NCBI RefSeq assembly: GCF_002943565.1
Contig: NZ_PJCH01000005.1
Span: forward strand, 372,001 to 436,000
Length of the DNA: 64,000 nucleotides
Direction: 5' to 3'
Source: Hyphococcus luteus
GTDB lineage: Bacteria; Pseudomonadota; Alphaproteobacteria; Caulobacterales; Parvularculaceae
This document shows, piece after piece, positions 61,687 to 64,000 of this stretch; the stretch's first letter is position 1, and each line of letters opens with the position of its first letter. The notes under the pieces were generated by a model. It was not told the origin of the DNA, ran no database searches, and saw only the letters and a list, made by a program, of their open reading frames with translations. The position numbers and the translations under genes are program-made.

Positions 61687-62580
61687 ATGAATTTAAGGTC
61701 CATCGATCTCAACTTGCTCGTAGTGCTCGACGCACTTCTGGAGGAGGCGCATGTCTCCCGCGCAGCAGCGCGGATCGGGCTTTCCCAGCCCGCAGCTTCG
61801 AATGCGTTGGAGCGGTGTCGGCACATCTTCGCCGATCCGCTGCTCGAAAGGCGCAAAGGCGGCATGGCGCTAACCCCGAAAGCTGAAAGCTTGCGCGCGC
61901 CTTTAAAAGACGCGCTTGCCGGGCTCTCCGCCGTGCTGACGCAGCCGGAAACGGACCTTACCACGCTCGACCAGACCGTTCGCCTCATCATGGCTGACCT
62001 TCCCGCCGCCATAATCGCCGGCGCGCTTTACGCCCGCCTTGCTGAAACCGCGCCCAATTTAAGCCTCGCCATCCATCCCTGGCGAAGCGCAGGGGCGGCG
62101 CTCGACGCGCTCGAAGCCGGAACAAGCGATCTCGCCGTCTCGGCGATCCCCGAGCCCGGCAAACATCTGCGTCGGGAGGAATTGCTGCGCGAACATTATG
62201 TCGTCGCCATGCGGCGGGAGCATCCGGCTGCAGGAGATTTCAGTCTTGCGCGCTGGCTAGCTTTTCCGCATCTCGTCATTTCCGCCGAAGGCCGGATGCA
62301 TGGCGCGCTCGACGAGGCGCTGGCGCGCCGCAAGCTTGAGCGCCATATCGGCGCGTCGGTTCCAAGCTTCACGCTGGCGGCGGACATTGTTCTGAAAACG
62401 GATCTTATCGGGATGCTGCCAAGCCGCGCAGTTCCCTTTGAACAGCGAAACGAGTTTGCCGTCTTCGATCCGCCCATCCCCGTCGACGGTTTCGCGCTGC
62501 ATCTTGCCTGGCACGCCCGCCGCGATCAGGACCTAGCGACACAGCATGTTGGCGCTTTGATCCGGAAACTTTTGCAATAA
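61687..62580 (+). CDS. LysR family transcriptional regulator
   Basis: A 297-residue LysR protein. The N-terminal winged HTH is clear: NLRSIDLNLLVVLDALLEE, then SRAAARIGLSQPAASNALERCR and DPLLERRKGG; the NodD/LinR subgroup starts with this DLNLL pattern. The C-terminal ligand-binding domain is complete. The ATG at 61687 fits the family start. It most likely controls the divergent oxidoreductase and itself; the inducer may be a quinone or aromatic compound (inference). Confidence 0.94.
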   Translation: MNLRSIDLNLLVVLDALLEEAHVSRAAARIGLSQPAASNALERCRHIFADPLLERRKGGMALTPKAESLRAPLKDALAGLSAVLTQPETDLTTLDQTVRLIMADLPAAIIAGALYARLAETAPNLSLAIHPWRSAGAALDALEAGTSDLAVSAIPEPGKHLRREELLREHYVVAMRREHPAAGDFSLARWLAFPHLVISAEGRMHGALDEALARRKLERHIGASVPSFTLAADIVLKTDLIGMLPSRAVPFEQRNEFAVFDPPIPVDGFALHLAWHARRDQDLATQHVGALIRKLLQ

Positions 62581-62855
62581 AGCTGCTAACCCGCTGTAGG
62601 CCGCCCAGCCAATCCGGAAAGCGCCCGTCGCCTCGTTCACGCCGGCCAGTCGGGGGAGAGCGGACAGAGAAAAACAAGGCGGCGGACAAGTCATCGGCGG
62701 AGGCAAAAGGAGAGCAAACTCCGCCGAAAGCGGGCAGACGAGAACGGCCTTTCAACGCGCTTTTTCGAGCCCCAAAATGGCGAGCTCTTATTTATAGATC
62801 AATCATATAATATTGATTTAATGTATCAATTTTTTCGATTTTCTGAACTCAAGGC
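62581..62855. other. Intergenic region between LysR gene and PQQ dehydrogenase
   Basis: About 275 bases with no supported gene. It includes an AT-rich inverted repeat ATCAAT-N8-ATTGAT at 62798-62817. Promoters are not needed here because both genes converge. Confidence 0.5.
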
Positions 62856-64000
62856 TCAGTTCGGCAAGGCAAAAGCGATCAGTTCGTCCCCCGGCGGCGC
62901 ATCGACGCCGGAATAGCCGCCGGCGAAGATCGCCACATATTGGCGCCCCCGCCAGGAGTAGGACATGGGAGTCGCAACGCCGGCGGCGGGAAGCCGGCTC
63001 CGCCATAGTTCCTCGCCGGTCGCAATGTCGAAAGCGCGCAGATAATAATCGAGCGTGCCGCCGATAAAGACGAGCCCGCCCGCCGTGACCATCGGTCCGC
63101 CGAGGGTCGGTGTGCCGATTTTCGCTTTGACGAGGCCGCCGGACAGATCTTCGACCGTCCCCAGAGTCTTGCGCCAGACAATCTCGCCTTTCGCGAGATC
63201 CACTGCGGCGAGGACGCCCCAGGGCGGCGGCGTGCAGGGAAGATCGAGCGGCGACAGCAATATCTCGCGGCGCATGCCGTAGGGCGCGCCGGTTTGCGGC
63301 GAGATCTCCGCATCATGCAGGGTCTCGCGCGTCGCCTCGACCTTGTCCGCCGGAATGAGCTGAACCAGATGAGCGAGGTTCGACATGTTGACGACGAGAA
63401 GGTTGCGGCGCTGGTCATAAGCGGCCGAGCCCCAGTTTCCGCCGCCGCCGGTGAACGGCAGGAACAGGGTTCCCTCAAGCGACGGCGGGGTGAACAGGCC
63501 CTCATGGCGCAACGCGCGGATCGCCTTCGCGCAGGCCCGCTTGTCGAACCAGGTGAGCCCGAACGCGTCTTTCGCATCGACCGTGTTCGGCACCAGCGGC
63601 GGCGGCGCGACCGGAAAGGGCTGGGTCGGCGACAGGACTTCGCCGGGAACGGCGCCGTCTTGCGGCACGGGACGCTCCTCGACCGGCAGGAACGGTTCGC
63701 CGGTGTCGCGGTCGAGCACGAAGACGAAGCCCGTCTTCGTCGTCTGCGCGACGACGTCATGGCGCTCGCCGTCCCGCCAAACCGTGTAGAGCCCCGGCTG
63801 CGAAGGCAGATCGTAGTCCCAGACATCGTGATGCACGGTCTGGAAAGACCAGACGACCTCGCCGGTCGAAGCGTCGAGGGCGACGACGGAGTCGGCGTAG
63901 CGATTGTCGCCGGGGCGAAGCCCGCCGAAAAAATCAGGGGACGGACTTGATGTCGGCACAAAGAGAAGATTGCGCGCCGCGTCGTATGACATCGGCGCCC
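62856..64000 (-). CDS. PQQ-dependent dehydrogenase, glucose/quinate/shikimate type (C-terminal part, partial)
   Basis: The C-terminal part (about 380 residues) of a membrane-bound quinoprotein dehydrogenase; the N-terminal part, including the membrane helices of the mGDH type, lies beyond the window end. Beta-propeller blades with tryptophan-docking repeats are visible (VVALDASTGEVVWSFQ, GELVWRKTLG-like, GEELWRSRLP), and QTVHHDVWDYDLP is the signature of glucose/quinate/shikimate dehydrogenases. The protein oxidises a sugar or polyol in the periplasm and passes electrons to ubiquinone. The frame is open to base 64000. Confidence 0.93.
   Translation of the reverse strand, partial: APMSYDAARNLLFVPTSSPSPDFFGGLRPGDNRYADSVVALDASTGEVVWSFQTVHHDVWDYDLPSQPGLYTVWRDGERHDVVAQTTKTGFVFVLDRDTGEPFLPVEERPVPQDGAVPGEVLSPTQPFPVAPPPLVPNTVDAKDAFGLTWFDKRACAKAIRALRHEGLFTPPSLEGTLFLPFTGGGGNWGSAAYDQRRNLLVVNMSNLAHLVQLIPADKVEATRETLHDAEISPQTGAPYGMRREILLSPLDLPCTPPPWGVLAAVDLAKGEIVWRKTLGTVEDLSGGLVKAKIGTPTLGGPMVTAGGLVFIGGTLDYYLRAFDIATGEELWRSRLPAAGVATPMSYSWRGRQYVAIFAGGYSGVDAPPGDELIAFALPN

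Overview
The window is a 64 kb piece of chromosome from a GC-rich (clearly above 60% by eye) alphaproteobacterium, seen directly as dense genes on both strands with GC-ending codons. The lineage call is inference from gene neighbourhoods: hemC-hemD followed by a mitofilin/Mic60-like gene and a HemY-N gene, divergent from tsaD; rph divergent from hrcA-grpE; a DUF2244 gene next to nth; a CC0125/CC1285-type lipoprotein; and a VPLPA-CTERM protein. A marine order such as Parvularculales, Caulobacterales or Rhodobacterales would fit, but the species cannot be named from this sequence. No rRNA, tRNA, CRISPR array, integrase, transposase or prophage was seen.

Layout. 1-8 kb: acetyltransferase and glycosyltransferase, a small exported protein, malate dehydrogenase, an operon of outer-membrane protein, LysE exporter and serine hydrolase, then a sodium:alanine-type symporter and an exported protein that share a region with a perfect CRP-type palindrome. 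8-12 kb: acidic lipoprotein, rpsP, a low-GC unknown gene coupled to ffh, and a cupin. 12-21 kb: VPLPA-CTERM protein, small membrane and helical proteins, an XRE regulator that overlaps an antisense ORF, a dicarboxylate symporter, CsbD, prolyl oligopeptidase, a double-PilZ protein, a lipoprotein and a MscS channel. 22-27 kb: rph, hrcA-grpE, pckA. 27-36 kb: a PlsC-type acyltransferase, a VWA protein with six Ig-sized repeats, ABC transporter parts, a zinc-finger protein and a second dicarboxylate symporter. 36-43 kb: gloA, DUF2244, nth, pyrF, XRE-cupin regulator, fasciclin protein, acyl-ACP/CoA synthetase, and two palindromic intergenic elements. 43-49 kb: the heme/Mic60 operon and tsaD. 49-51 kb: an accessory insertion (Rrf2, a 39-residue membrane protein with its own promoter and terminator, TetR) splitting the usual tsaD-gpsA pair. 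51-64 kb: gpsA, YciI, ppa, DCC protein, argG, secreted unknowns, an M20 amidohydrolase, two membrane desaturases, an ABA4-like protein, a quinone reductase/LysR pair, and the C-terminal part of a PQQ dehydrogenase cut by the window end.

Functionally this is mostly core metabolism (TCA/gluconeogenesis, heme, lipid, arginine, pyrimidine, redox) plus envelope proteins. No large undescribed defence or biosynthetic system is visible. The least explained items are the 39-residue membrane protein transcription unit at 49.67-50.06 kb, the low-GC gene between ffh and rpsP, the six-repeat VWA protein, and the convergent antisense pair at 14.3-15.0 kb.
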